Source: Osedax fenrisi
Lineage: Eukaryota > Annelida > Polychaeta > Sabellida > Siboglinidae
Length of the DNA: 64,000 nucleotides
Assembly: GCA_964019155.1 (NCBI GenBank)
Contig: OZ025245.1
Coordinates: 17,060,991 to 17,124,990 of the forward strand
Direction of reading: 5' to 3'
The notes under the pieces are model-generated. The model saw only the letters and a program-made list of their open reading frames with translations, was not told the DNA's origin and made no database searches. Below are positions 12,352 to 28,629 of this stretch, piece after piece. Position 1 is the stretch's first letter. Every line of letters starts with the position of its first letter. Position numbers and translations under genes: made by a program.

Positions 12352-12903
12352 CTGATAATTTATCTGATGTGATGGATATAAACTGTAATATTAAACGTCT
12401 TTACACAACTAGCTATTCTCTATCTAATAGATTTAGAAACTGCTCGAAATATGTATGTATATTGCTTTTTAAAACATTCTGCTCTAATATGTATCTTTGT
12501 AGTCTATGGGATACAGATAATGCTTACTTTAAAAAAATTCAAGTAGCATATAATAATGCATATCGCATATCCCTAGGCTATAAACCTAGATGCAGTTCAT
12601 CCGAAATGTACCTATATGATAATGTCGATAATATTATTATAAAAGTACGTAAGTCATATTACTCACTATATAATCGTGTTAAATTATCTGACAATTCTAT
12701 TATTAAAATGATATATTTATATAATGTTTCTCGCCCGTCGTCAATATTTAAAACATGGTGTACATCATTGTTTTTTTAACTATATATTATTTGTAATTAT
12801 ATACTTATATATATAGATATGTGTTGTATAGTTGTATTTAATTTTGTTTTTGTTTTGTTTATCTATGGACTGTTTATGTCTGACTCAAATAAATAATAAT
12901 AAT

Positions 12904-12909
<6 letters not shown>
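12351..12909 (+). pseudogene. LINE ORF2 C-terminal fragment with (AAT)n tail
   Basis: The 136-codon frame at 12369-12779 matches the post-RT part of a LINE ORF2. It has a Cys pair region (FRNCSKYVCILLFKTFCSNM), SLWDTDNAYFKKIQVAYNNA, YRISLGYKPRCSSSEMYL and a C-terminal stretch ending CTSLFF. The pattern of an LF-x-x-YC-like segment, then LW, YNNAxR and RCSxSxMF, is common in animal LINEs. Only this 3' end remains. A short 3' UTR ends CTCAAATAAATAATAATAAT and runs into (TA)n. The 5' side is cut at a (TA)n run (12313-12350). Confidence 0.7.
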
Positions 12910-12959
<50 letters not shown>

Positions 12960-13003
12960 GTGTAGATAACATACGTTATAGATTTAGCTTCGCCCCTTAG
13001 ATG

Positions 13004-13118
13004 CAAGACCTCCTATAACCTCGAGGTTATAGCAAAGCCTTTGGTTTGAAGGGCTTTGGTTATAGTCATAGAGCTAGAGAGAAATTTCTCTCTAGCTCTA
13101 TGGTTATAGTATGTCTTG
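13004..13118. mobile_element. Short inverted-repeat element with X-type ends
   Basis: Starts CAAGACCTCCTATAACC and ends with the inverted, slightly changed form (GGTTATAGTATGTCTTG). Between them is a near-perfect palindrome, AGAGCTAGAGAGAAATTTCT followed by CTCTAGCTCT. The same terminal sequence bounds the 13386-28052 segment and the 38-bp element at 36095. No TSD is visible here: the flanks are TTAGATG and TCACAAA. Confidence 0.6.
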
Positions 13119-13589
13119 TCACAAACTTTGAGGGGGTCAAAGTCTGTGGTATATGGCATAGATATATAAATAGTAATTTATATATAATTAATAATTAATT
13201 CATACATTTAATTTATTAAAAAACTGAATATTTAATATTCTAACTATAGTATGAATCACTATTATATAATTGATATCCTTTACGGGATTCCTTATAAGGA
13301 ATAACATATAATCGCATATAATTACATGGAACCCTTTAAACATTTAAATAATATATCAATAATATAATATCATAAATATTATATCCAATACCTCCTATAA
13401 CCTCAGGCCCGAACACTGAATTAAGATGGCGTAGAATCAGGCCGACGATTTTAAAATAAACCCGCCTTTTTAATGTAAATAAACAAAATATTATACTAGA
13501 TTATCATTTTTATGGATTAATATTGTGCAATTCACTATATATTAATATATATATACTTTGCTTATAGTTTGTAATTATTATATGCTAAA

Positions 13590-13880
13590 AAATTATAAGT
13601 TAAAAACATTCAATATCAACTAAATAACGACTTTTATTATACTATTATTCTTAAATATTAATAAAATTAATTTATATTTAAAAAATATTTTAATAAATCA
13701 TCACGTTTAAGTATTTAAATTAATGGTATAACTATTTATTAATATATATACTTTTATTAAGTTTATAAAGGTTATATTTAAATAAAAATAATAAGTTAAA
13801 TATATACAATATCAATGAAATAACGTATTTTAATATACTATTATTCTGAAATATTAATAAAATAAATTTATAAATTATTA
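13590..13880. repeat. Two diverged tandem copies (~200-bp spacing) inside X
   Basis: AAGTTAAAAACATTCAATAT, ACTATTATTC and AAATATTAATAAAAT at about 13597-13670 recur with changes at about 13793-13865. The downstream TTAGAGGCGCCATAT (about 14043) is shared with the arms of the foldback element at 35475 and 36630. That suggests the X left end and the Y arms are related. Confidence 0.55.
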
Positions 13881-14967
13881 AATCCTTTAAAAACAATATA
13901 TATTAAATAAACTGCCTATATTTAATCATATCCTACATTTATATTTATTTACTTTCAATAAGTGACTAATTAAATACATTTTAATGATATGAATAATACA
14001 ATATATGTTATAACCGTGAGTATTATAAAATGTTGTTATGTCTTAGAGGCGCCATATTTATATTACTGATAAATATTATTTATTTGTTAGATCAACATAT
14101 TACGTGTTACACTTTTATCACATAGGGGAATTATGTATAATACGGGCCAGTGTGTAATACGGGCCACTGCGATATCTCAGTAACTATTGTTCAAATCAAA
14201 AAAAAATATATACAAGATTTATTCAGTATCACATTTCTATTAATAAGTGGTATTTTTTTTTTTAATATTTGCATTTATATTTCTAATATTGATCATTATA
14301 TCAAAAAATAGTTTACAAATGAAAATTTACTAAATAATTATTTATTTATCCACCATTTTCGTTAATAAATATAACATTAATTAAATAATTCAAAGCACGA
14401 TTGGAAAGATTAATTAAATACGAAGAATATAAATGTATACATCCTACTTTATATTCAATATTAAGTGCGTGGGGGGTTATTTAACAAGTGTATCAAATGT
14501 TAGTAATACGGGCCACATTATCAATGAAAATGCTTGATTCTATGTTACTATTTTACAATATTATATCACTGAAATAAAATGTAATATAAGTGCGTGCGAC
14601 ATCGTGCGTGTATTAATACCACCGATATAAAGAATTTTCTTGATATCGTATATTCATACCATCGATATAAAGAAAGTATGATTCATACATGCGTTTATTG
14701 ATAGATCGAACTATTACGAGAGTGGTTATAATGAATGTGTACATTATTATCATCCCAGTAAACACAATGATAAAAATAGTGGAATAAAATGCTATCTTTT
14801 GTGTGCTTATTTTTATGCATGCATAATAAAAACGCTTTTAACATATATAATATTTGATAATAATATTTAAAACTCTATTCTATATATTAATTCAATTAAA
14901 TGAGTTAATAATTTTATATTAATTAAGTTGAATTACATAATGATTAAAATAAATGATAAAATATATA

Positions 14968-15450
14968 GAATAATATTCTGATATTTTAGTTATGCATTTT
15001 ATACATAACTAAAATATCGGCATTTTATTCTGTTATTATTGTTATGTATTTTATACCTATGTACAATTTCAGAATAAAATGCTGATATTTTAGTTATGCA
15101 TTTTATGCATGATAAAAATAACTGCATTTTATGCTGTTATTTTAGTTATGTATTTTATACCTATGTAAAAGTACAGAATAAAATTCCGATATTTTAGTTA
15201 TGCATTTTATGCATGATAAAAATATCGGCATTTTATGCTGTTATTTTAGTTATGTATTTTATACCTATACATATATATAACATTATAGAATAAAATGCTG
15301 ATATTTTAGTTATGCATTTTATTCATGATACAAATAACTGCATTTTATTCTGTTATTATAGTTATGTATTTTATACCTATGTAAAATTACATAATAAAAT
15401 GCTGATATTTTAGTTATGCATTTTATGCATGATAAAATAAATGCATTTTA
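14968..15450. repeat. ~105-bp minisatellite inside W
   Basis: About 4.5 tandem units beginning near 14968, 15071, 15175, 15285 and 15389. Each contains GATATTTTAGTTATGCATTT and GTTATGTATTTTATACCTAT. Units differ by point changes and one short insertion near 15265-15280. Confidence 0.85.
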
Positions 15451-16322
15451 ACGTTTTTAACCATATTTAATATGATATGATATCATAATAATTATAATAT
15501 TAATCATATAATTTATATAATTGATGAATAATATTCATCCATATTCATATTTATTTTAACATTTACTAATATCATATTATAGATGTAATTATTATTAAAA
15601 TATATATTTTAATACATAAATACAAGAATATAATCTACTATTGATAATAGATAATTTAAGTTAATTTATACTATCACTATGATAATCATAGTGACTATGA
15701 TTCATAGTCGTAACTATATGATAGATTTTCTTATTTATTGGAACATGGTTATGGACATAAATAATTCTTATATATGTCCAAATACGTTGAAAACTTTCTA
15801 TATGACATATTTGTTGGTGTAAAATACACATTTATGTGAGATCGTAATCTTAAAGACATGATAAACGTATGAAATATAAGTAAAATTTAATAAATTGGAA
15901 TAAAAATGTAATATAAATATTTAAATTGACAAGCAATATTCATAAGTTGCGCATGCGTAGTAGTTAGCATTTTAATTTTTTAGATTATTATTTATAATAA
16001 TAATAACTTCTTAAAATATCCAATCCTCACTTCAATATAACTTATAAACTATTGAAACTAAATAATTATTTTATATTAGTTTATACTTTATGATCGCATA
16101 ATTGTTGTTTGTGTTTATTCCTGTCGTTCACCCTTAAGGCACGCTATTATTTCATAATCTTAGATAACGCGTGTTTACAAATTTTGTTTAAATCGATTTA
16201 CTATTAATCGATATTTATCAACTTTGAGAATGAGTCAACATAATAGGTAAATATTAAAAATATATGTACAATTTATTTATTATATACACATCTACTTTAA
16301 ATTTGTATTTAATTTAAATAAT

Positions 16323-17174
16323 ATGAATAATTCTAATTATGTTAAACGATATAGAACTATTGAGCGATACTGTAACGTAGAAAAATTAAAAATTTCTAGA
16401 AAAGATGATTTATCTACTAATTATAATGATATTTCATCTGATAATATATATTGTGAAGATACATATAATATTGATAATGAGAGTAACATTAGTGATTTTT
16501 CAACAGATAATGATGTTTCGAGTTATAGTAGTTCAGATAATAATTCCATTTTAAGTGATATACAGATAAATACTGATATGAGTATTCAATATAGTTTGGA
16601 CAATAATAATTATGACATTACTTTTAGTCAAGAACTTATATCATTAATTCAAATGCATAATGTCTCACATAATTTTACTGATAAACTTTTAAAATTATTA
16701 AAAAAAAATGGTCATCCTGAATTACCATTAACATGTAGAACTTTATTAAATACTAGTAGGAATAATATAGCAACAATAAAATCGGATGTTCAATACATAT
16801 ATCTTAATTTTAAGAAAATGTTAATTTTAAATGTAGAAAGATATGATTTTACTAAAATAAAAGAATATAATACGATACCTATTTCCTTGAATTTAGATGG
16901 TTTACCTTTATTTAATAGTAGAAATTTATCTTTATGGCCTCTATTAGTATCAATTAATATTGATCCAGTTCAAGTTTTCCCATCCTGTTTAACACTTGGT
17001 GTTAAACCAAAAAATTTAGATTTTATAGAAGATAGTATTGTTGATATATTACAGTTGATTAATGATGGTGTAATTATTAGAGGCAAATATTTCAAATTAG
17101 ATCTGCAATGCATAGCATGCGATGCACCTGCAAAATGTTTTTTTAAACAAACGCTTCAATTTAAGTCTATATAG
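16323..17174 (+). pseudogene. Truncated transposase of W (TnpD-like, DGLPLF family)
   Basis: 283 residues from ATG 16323. The N-terminal third is Asp/Ser/Asn-rich. From about residue 185 it matches a transposase-like protein widespread in invertebrate DNA transposons: LNLDGLPLFNSRNLSLWPLL, then LGVKPKNLDFIEDSI, then LQCIACDAPAKCFFKQTLQF. In complete relatives the sequence continues with a conserved His/Cys segment (H-x-G-Y-x-x-C-x-x-C). Here it stops right before that point and runs into (TA)n and AT-rich DNA, so the gene is truncated. A short possible upstream exon (ATG at about 16229, then a GTAAAT donor) exists but is unproven. Assignment to the CACTA-like group is inference. Confidence 0.65.
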
Positions 17175-20019
<2,845 letters not shown>

Positions 20020-20474
20020 CATATAGAAATAACGTAGATAGTATCTACTAGATACGTATGTTATATTAGTAGGTTGCCGTAGTTCACTATAGTTCACCAT
20101 ATATGGTATCAATTAGTTTAAATCACTGAAATAAATTGAAGTATGCGTGATAAGTATTCTTATAGCTTGAAAATTGTATCATCAATATAACAATTCATTT
20201 GATTGGTTGAAAAATGATAACTACTTTCGCCATCTATTGGATGTTTCACCCGGCCCGTATTAAAACCACCTGGCCCGTATTACAAACATTGTTTGCAATA
20301 CGGGCCGGGCACATTTTCGACGATAACTAACATTTTTACAAAAATTGAAATTTTAATGTTATTGACGTTTATAATATCTAAATCGTGATAAAATTTCATT
20401 AATTTATAATCATAAATAAAAAAGTTATTTGATACAATAAAAAGTGGCCCGTATTAGACATAATTCCCCTACAT

Positions 20475-20731
20475 GTACACATGTTTATATACATAGTATG
20501 TAACCTATATACATACAAGGATACATTAACATAATAGTTATGTTACATACATAATATAAACCCTAGGATATAAACTATATATATATATACCTATTACGAA
20601 ATTGTATACATAATTATTTCTCTAGAGCATATATGCTATATATGCTAGAACGTATACGTTCCTTATAAAATAATTCAAATATAATTTGCAATTAATTATG
20701 ATACACATATAATATAAGTTTAGTATACATA

Positions 20732-20803
<72 letters not shown>

Positions 20804-20984
20804 GATATCGAAGTTAGACGCCGAGTTCATATTTAATGTAGACGTGACTAACTATTTAAAGATAATTAAATAAAAACATTGATAATACTGATAACTAGTG
20901 TGTTGTATGAATGTCCTTATGATAATCATTATAATAGTATGTATACTATATAATAACTTGCTAGTATATTATAATTTTACATTT
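20475..20984. other. AT-rich spacer between W and the satellite
   Basis: Contains short palindromic steps (TAGAGCATATATGCTATATATGCTAGA near 20624) and a (TA)n run at 20733-20799. No gene seen. Confidence 0.5.
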
Positions 20985-23900
20985 CTTATTTTAACTTTTT
21001 TATATCTTTATGACTACTTTATTTTAACCTTTAACTTTATTATAATAGTACGAACATTATATTTTAACTTTATTACATCTGTTCGGTTGCTTTATTTTAA
21101 CCTTTAACTTTATTATAATAGTACGAACATTATATTTTAACTTTATTACATCTGTTCGGTTGCTTTATTGTAACCTTTAACTTTATTATAATAGTACGAA
21201 TTTTATATTTTAACTTTATTACATCTGTTCGGTTACTTTTTTTAACCTTTAACTTTATTATAATAGTACGAACATTATATTTTCACTTTATTACATCTAT
21301 TCGGTTGCTTAATTTTAACCTTTAACTTTATTATAATAGTACGAACATTATATTTTAACTTTATTACATCTGTTCGGTTACTTTTTTTAACCTTTAACTT
21401 TATTATATTAGTATGAACATTATATTTTAACTTTATTACATCTGTTCGGTTGCTTTATTGTAACCTTTAACTTTATTATAATGGTACGAATATTATATTT
21501 TAACTTTATTACATCTGTTCGGTTACTTTTTTTAACCTTTAACTTTATTATAATAGTACGAACATTATATTTTCACTTTATTACATCTATTCGGTTGCTT
21601 AATTTTAACCTTTAACTTTATTATAATAGTACGAACATTATATTTTAACTTTATTACATCTGTTCGGTTGCTTTTTTTAACCTTTAACTTTATTATATTA
21701 GTATGAACATTATATTTTAACTTTATACATCTGTTCGGTTGCTTTATTTTAACCTTTAACTTTATTATAATAGTACGAACATAATATTTTAACTTTATTA
21801 CATCTGTTCGGTTGCTTTTTTTAACCTTTAACTTTATTATATTAGTATGAACATTATATTTTAACTTTATACATCTGTTCGGTTGCTTTATTTTAACCTT
21901 TAACTTTATTATCATAGTACGAACATTATATTTTAACTTTATTACATCTGTTCGGTTGCTTGTTTTAACCTTTAACTTTATTATAATAGTACGAACATTA
22001 TATTTTAACTTTATACATCTGTTCGGTTGCTTTATTTTAACCTTTAACTTTATTATAATAGTACGAACATTATATTTTAACTTTATTACATCTGTTCGGT
22101 TGCTTTATTTTAACCTTTAACTTTATTATAATAGTACGAATTTTATATTTTAACTTTATTACATCTGTTCGGTTACTTTTTTTAACCTTTAACTTTATTA
22201 TAATAGTACGAACATTATATTTTCACTTTATTACATCTATTCGGTTGCTTAATTTTAACCTTTAACTTTATTATAATAGTACGAACATTATATTTTAACT
22301 TTATTACATCTGTTCGGTTACTTTTTTTAACCTTTAACTTTATTATATTAGTATGAACATTATATTTTAACTTTATTACATCTGTTCGGTTGCTTTATTG
22401 TAACCTTTAACTTTATTATAATGGTACGAATATTATATTTTAACTTTATTACATCTGTTCGGTTACTGTTTTTAACCTTTAACTTTATTATAATAGTACG
22501 AACATTATATTTTCACTTTATTACATCTATTCGGTTGCTTAATTTTAACCTTTAACTTTATTATAATAGTACGAACATTATATTTTAACTTTATTACATC
22601 TGTTCGGTTGCTTTTTTTAACCTTTAACTTTATTATATTAGTATGAACATTATATTTTAACTTTATACATCTGTTCGGTTGCTTTATTTTAACCTTTAAC
22701 TTTATTATAATAGTACGAACATAATATTTTAACTTTATTACATCTGTTCGGTTGCTTTTTTTAACCTTTAACTTTATTATATTAGTATGAACATTATATT
22801 TTAACTTTATACATCTGTTCGGTTGCTTTATTTTAACCTTTAACTTTATTATCATAGTACGAACATTATATTTTAACTTTATTACATCTGTTCGGTTGCT
22901 TGTTTTAACCTTTAACTTTATTATAATAGTACGAACATTATATTTTAACTTTATACATCTGTTCGGTTGCTTTATTTTAACCTTTAACTTTATTATAATA
23001 GTACGAACATTATATTTTAACTTTATTACATCTGTTCGGTTACTTTATTTTAACCTTTAACTTTATTATAATAGTACAAACATTATATTTTAACTTTATT
23101 ACATCTATTCGGTTGCTTTTTTTAACCTTTAACTTTATTATTATAGTACGAACATTATATTTTAATTTTATACATCTGTTCGGTTGCTTTATTTTAACCT
23201 TTAACTTTATTATATTAGTATGAACATTATATTTTAACTTTATACATCTGTTCGGTTGCTTTATTTTAACCTTTAACTTTATTATAATAGTACGAACATT
23301 ATATTTTAACTTTATTACATCTGTTCGGTTGCTTGTTTTAACCTTTAACTTTATTATAATAGTACGAACATTATATTTTAACTTTATTACATCTGTTCGG
23401 TTGCTTGTTTTAACCTTTAACTTTATTATAATAGTACGAACATTATATTTTAACTTTATTACATCTGTTCGGTTGCTTGTTTTAACCTTTAACTTTATTA
23501 TAATAGTACGAACATTATATTTTAACTTTATTACATCTGTTCGGTTGCTTGTTTTAACCTTTAACTTTATTATAATAGTACGAACATTATATTTTAACTT
23601 TATTACATCTGTTCGGTTGCTTGTTTTAACCTTTAACTTTATTATAATAGTACGAACATTATATTTTAACTTTATTACATCTGTTCGGTTGCTTGTTTTA
23701 ACCTTTAACTTTATTATAATAGTACGAACATTATATTTTAACTTTATACATCTGTTCGGTTGCTTTATTTTAACCTTTAACTTTATTATAATAGTACGAA
23801 CATTATATTTTAACTTTATACATCTGTTCGGTTGCTTTATTTTAACCTTTAACTTTATTATAATAGTACGAACATTATATTTTAACTTTATTACATCTGT

Positions 23901-24253
23901 TCGGTTGCTTTATTTTAACCTTTAACTTTATTATAATAGTACAAACATTATATTTTAACTTTATTACATCTATTCGGTTACTTTTTTTAACCTTTAACTT
24001 TATTATTATAGTACGAACATTATATTTTAACTTTATACATCTGTTCGGTTGCTTTATTTTAACCTTTAACTTTATTTTAATAGTACGAACATTATATGTT
24101 AACTTTATTACATCTGTTCGGTTGCCTTTTTTAACCTTTAACTTTATTATAATAGTAGGAACATTATATTTTAACTTTATACATCTGTTCGGTTGATTTA
24201 TTTTAACCTTTAACTTTATTATAATAGTACGAACATTATATTTTAACTTTATA
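20985..24253. repeat. 72-bp satellite array, ~45 units, with a ~940-bp higher-order duplication
   Basis: Typical unit: TTTTAACCTTTAACTTTATT, ATAATAGTACGAACATTATA, TTTTAACTTTATTACATCTG, TTCGGTTGCT (about 72 bp; some units 70-73). Each unit is two half-units that share TTTTAACTTTATTA and carry CGAAC in one half and its complement GTTCG in the other. Because 72 is a multiple of 3, several frames stay open, but these are not genes. Variant units recur exactly 940 bp apart (for example the CGAATTTTAT variant at 21198 and 22138), so a block of about 13 units was copied once. There is no spacer sequence, so this is not a CRISPR array. Confidence 0.95.
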
Positions 24254-24567
24254 CTCTATTATATTTTTAAGATTATAATTTTTATATTTCTAAGATTTCA
24301 CTATATTATAATAATACGATAACTATATATTAATAATCTAAGGTATCTAAAAAATAATACTAAGTATCATCTAAGATTTTATTTTTATTTTGAAAATACT
24401 GTAGTTTTAAAATAAATAATTATATTAGTCAATTTGCTAAAATATTATTACATACATTATGTAAAATTATGAAAAATGACCTCATAAATAAATTAAAAGT
24501 TACTGATTGTAATTAGGAATTTATAATAGTTTAAACACACTCTTAAAACATACACACCCATATATAT

Positions 24568-26816
24568 ATATATAAATATGCTCGATTTAATTTTAACTAA
24601 TAATAACAATGTATTGTCTTCTATAGATTATACTAACCCATTAGAATATGATAAGCATATAAGTGATCATTTATCAATTATCTGTAATATTTTGAAACCT
24701 GAATCTCAATCATTTATAAATAATCAAATTACTAGTGTCCCTACACTTAATTTTAATAAAGCTAATTTCTTTAATATTAAATTTGAATTAATTAATCTTG
24801 ATTGGAAAAATATCCTTTCTAAATGTATAAACTGTGATGTAGCAATTAATACATTAATAAGCATTGTAATTGATATTTGTATTAAACATACCCCTATTTC
24901 AAAAAAAAGGATTTATAAATATCCATTAAATATCAAAATTCTTCTGAATAAATGTCGGAAGTTACATAAAAATGTTAAAGACCAGTTTACACATAAACAA
25001 TGGCGTGATTGTCAAAATAAATGCTCGGAAACTATTCATTCTGTAAATTTGGATAATGAGCAACGTATTTTAACATCGGGTAAAAAATCTTATTTTTTTA
25101 ATTATTTTAATAAACAGTTGCATAAAACTAATACTATATCCCCATTAAAATGTATTTATGATCCCTCTAAGATTAATTTAACTGATATTGATAAGGCTAG
25201 ATGTCTTTCTGATCAATTCTCATCCATATTTACAATCCCATCCACAGGCATTATTCATTCATTCAGGAAACCTTCCAAATTAACACCTAAATTAACTTTT
25301 GATAAATACCCAATTACACCAGAAATAGTGAGAAAATGTGCATGTTTATTACCAAACAAATTTAATGTTTCACCTGATGGTTTATCAAAGGGTTTACTAA
25401 AAAATCTTTCATTTGAATTATGTTATCCATTATCAATTGTTTTCACCAGAATTCTGAATGATATGCCCATTAATTTGGAAAAAATCTAATATTACAGCTT
25501 TATATAAAAAAGGCGACTCAACACTACCATCAAATTATAGACCAATTAGTATACTATCATCAACGCTCATTCTCTATGAACAAATATTAAGCTATTATGT
25601 ATCTTACTATTTAAGATCCAACGGCCTCATATGTTCTGAACAGTATGGTTTTCTTTCGGGGAAATCTACCCAATTACAACTAATTGAATTCTATAGGAAC
25701 ATTATGAGGTCAATGAATAGTCATATGTTCGCTGATGTTGCTTATATTGATATGGCAAAAGCATTTTACAAGGTATCACATACTAAATTATTACATAAGA
25801 TATATAATCTTGGTATATGTGGGAATGTGTATTCGTGGTTTGAATCATATCTCAAAAATAGGTTACAAAGAGTTAAGGTTAATGATCAATATATTGATTT
25901 TACTAATGTAACTTCAGGAGTACCACAGGGTTCTGTGATAGGTCCTCTCCTCTTTCTGATTTATATAAATGATCTACCTACTATTTTTAAACCACAAATA
26001 ATTACCTCACTTTTTGCAGATGATGCTAAAATATCAATTATCTATAACTCTATAGATGATCGGAAGGTTCTGCAATCCGGGCTATTTGAACTATCATCCT
26101 GGGTGTGTAAATGGGACCTTGAACTTGCCATTCAAAAATGTTCAATTATGACATTTGGGAATATCAATACACATTCGTATACTATAAATAATATTCAATT
26201 AAATAGTCTAACAGAGTTTAAAGATCTTGGAATAATTGTTAACACTAAACTGACATTTGACACTCATATAAACCAAATGTGCAGTAAAGCTTTTAATATT
26301 CTGAATATTATATTTAGATGCTTTATTATTAATGACTATTGTTACCTAACAAAAGCCTTTATAACATATGTTAGACCTTTATTAGAATATAATTCTTGTA
26401 TTTGGAACCCTTCTAATATATATGTAGGCCTAAAAAATAAAATTGAAAAAGTCCAAAGGACATTCACTAAAAGGCTTTTCTATAGATGTGGTATACCATA
26501 TACAAATTATGAAAATAGGTTATTATTTTTAAAGTTAACTTCATTATTTCAACGCAGGTTACGGGCTGATCTGATTCTTGCCTATAAAATTATAAATGGT
26601 CTAGTTGATGTTGATTGCTCGGGGCTACTTGAAACGTATTCATCAAGAAGTCGAGGTCCTTCCATTAAAGTTCGAAAAGACAAATGCAAGACTAATGTTA
26701 CTCTGAATTATTTTAGTAATCGTATTTCAACTCCTTGGAATTTGCTATCTAATTATACGTGTTCAGCAACTTCGGTCAATCAATTTATTACAAGGCTTGA
26801 TAATTCATTGTATTAA
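24568..26816 (+). pseudogene. LINE ORF2 (endonuclease C-terminus plus RT), one frameshift
   Basis: Frame 1 (24578-25489) starts inside the endonuclease (MLDLILTNNNN, then ISDHLSI) and runs through the linker. Near 25458-25485 the frame shifts. Frame 2 (to TAA 26814-26816) carries the RT: ALYKKGD, NYRPISIL, GFLSGKSTQ, YIDMAKAFYKVSH, GVPQGSVIGPLLFLIYINDL, then FADDAK, followed by YVRPLLEYNSCIWNP and the C-terminus. In motif A the second, usually conserved Asp (AFD) is Tyr. The 5' part is missing at a (TA)n junction. It is of the CR1/L2/Jockey type, distinct from copies B and D, and inactive because of the frameshift and truncation. Confidence 0.88.
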
Positions 26817-27242
26817 TATTTAAATTTTATTTTATTTTATTAATTTTTATTATTCAATTATTATATTATTTTATTTTTAGTTTTATGGGGTTAATTTATT
26901 CGGTTGCATTCTCTTTATCATTATTTATCGGGTATTACGGGTGTCAGTGGACAAACTCTTGGGTCAAGTTTGTACCCCCAAGGCACAGGGATTGAGGACC
27001 CCTTTCCCTAAAGTTGATACGGTGAGTAAGTGCTTGCATTTGAATAATTCCCCTTTTTATTATTATTTTTATTATATCATTTGTTAATTTTATATCTTAA
27101 CCATATGTAACATGGCATTTATAAATCATTATATATATTCGTTTATATTCGTTATTTGTTTTTTTATTATTATTATTGTTTTATGTCATTTTGTTTGTTT
27201 TAAACAATAAACTATATCTATCTATCTATCTATCTATATATA
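26817..27242 (+). mobile_element. 3' UTR and (TATC)n tail of the LINE at 24.6-26.8 kb
   Basis: Less AT-rich than its surroundings at 26920-27040 and ends AAACAATAAAC followed by (TATC)n at about 27213-27236. The tail repeat differs from those of the other LINEs in the window. Confidence 0.65.
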
Positions 27243-27310
27243 TATAATATTATTTAATTATTCAAATAAAGGACATACATAATTCTATATATTTGATATT
27301 ATATTAGTTA

Positions 27311-27413
27311 TACCAGAATTATTAGAATATGAAAAATGTCATTTATAAAAGTTATTAAAGTGTTATAAATAACATAATGTTAAACCATTTTCATATTCTC
27401 AATAATTCTGGTA
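27311..27413. mobile_element. 103-bp MITE-like inverted repeat
   Basis: TACCAGAATTATTAGAATAT at the left pairs with ATATTCTCAATAATTCTGGTA at the right, extending inward through GAAAAATG/CATTTTC. No TSD is evident. Confidence 0.65.
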
Positions 27414-27427
27414 CAATATTCAAAGTA

Positions 27428-27479
<52 letters not shown>

Positions 27480-28016
27480 TATAGTTATATACTTAATGTA
27501 AATCCTTTTAAAAGTATGACTTATTATAATTATTTTTAAATATTTTAATAAAATTTATATTATAACGTAATTTTGTTTACAAATCATTGATCATCACGGA
27601 ACTATTTTAAATAATGTTGGGGCTTTAAATTGTAGGGTGCATTTATATATGTTTATTTCCTTAATGTAGGTGAAAAATAGCGTTAATATGTATAACTATT
27701 ATATTGGAATAAATCTGTTTAAATAAATTAAAATAATTTGTTTAAAAAATAGGTCAAATGTAACCAATTATCATAGAGAAATACATTATTGACCAATCAG
27801 AATAGTGAAAATAATTTAAAATACTAAAATAAACTTGTTATTAAAGTCTATATTATTGCATTTTAACGATATATTGTATCATTATTTAATCATAATAATG
27901 ATGATTGCTATTCATTAATTATATATAAATGTATATTAATATAAAAAAGACGTATAAAATAAGTAATAAATGAAGAAAAAAACGGGCCTCTTTGTTTTAA
28001 AATTAATATTTTTTGT
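27414..28016. other. AT-rich right flank inside X
   Basis: (TA)n at 27431-27472, then AT-rich DNA with no ORF. The inner flank of the right TIR (TTTTAAAAT near 27998 and CGGGCC near 27982) resembles the inner flank of the left TIR in inverse orientation. Confidence 0.45.
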
Positions 28017-28629
28017 ATTCAGTGTTCGGGCCTGAGGTTATAGGAGGTCTTGTTATATCCCAATCCAAGGGTTACACTTGAATCTGGCCGCCTAATAATT
28101 TTCATATTTTATGGGGCGTGTCTAACTTCTCAAAGATAATTAAATATTTAAATATTTAAATATAAATCCGGTGTCGTATTTGAAAATTACCCCCATCCAA
28201 AAAATACCCTTTTTAAAAAATAAGGACATAAAAGTCCTTAATATATTTATTAAATATTAATAATATTTAATTTGAAATTAATTAAGGACGACATGTCCTT
28301 AATATATTTTGTAAACGTAATTTGAAATACAATTAGATTAATATATATCTAATATATTGATATTTTAAAATGGTAACATTTTATAATTATATTAATGATA
28401 TATTAATCTAATTAAATTACACGGATTATTTATATTTATATACAAAAATACACAACTTAATAGGTACATTTTCAAAATAATATATACAAAATAATATTCA
28501 TATCATAATGATTATGATAATCATTATGATATGAATATTATTTTGTATGTATATATGATAATCATATCATTATTATATGATGTGTTAAACATAGGCTGTG
28601 ATAGTGAATACTTTATTTAGTATACACGA

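Noticed and set aside
21565..23925. Repetitive 116- and 198-codon frames on both strands
   Set aside because: They follow the 72-bp satellite period; stop-free frames are a product of the repeat, not coding selection.
20985..24253. CRISPR-like regular array
   Set aside because: Units are contiguous with no unique spacers, unit length is 72 bp with half-unit structure, and the DNA is eukaryotic. It is a satellite.
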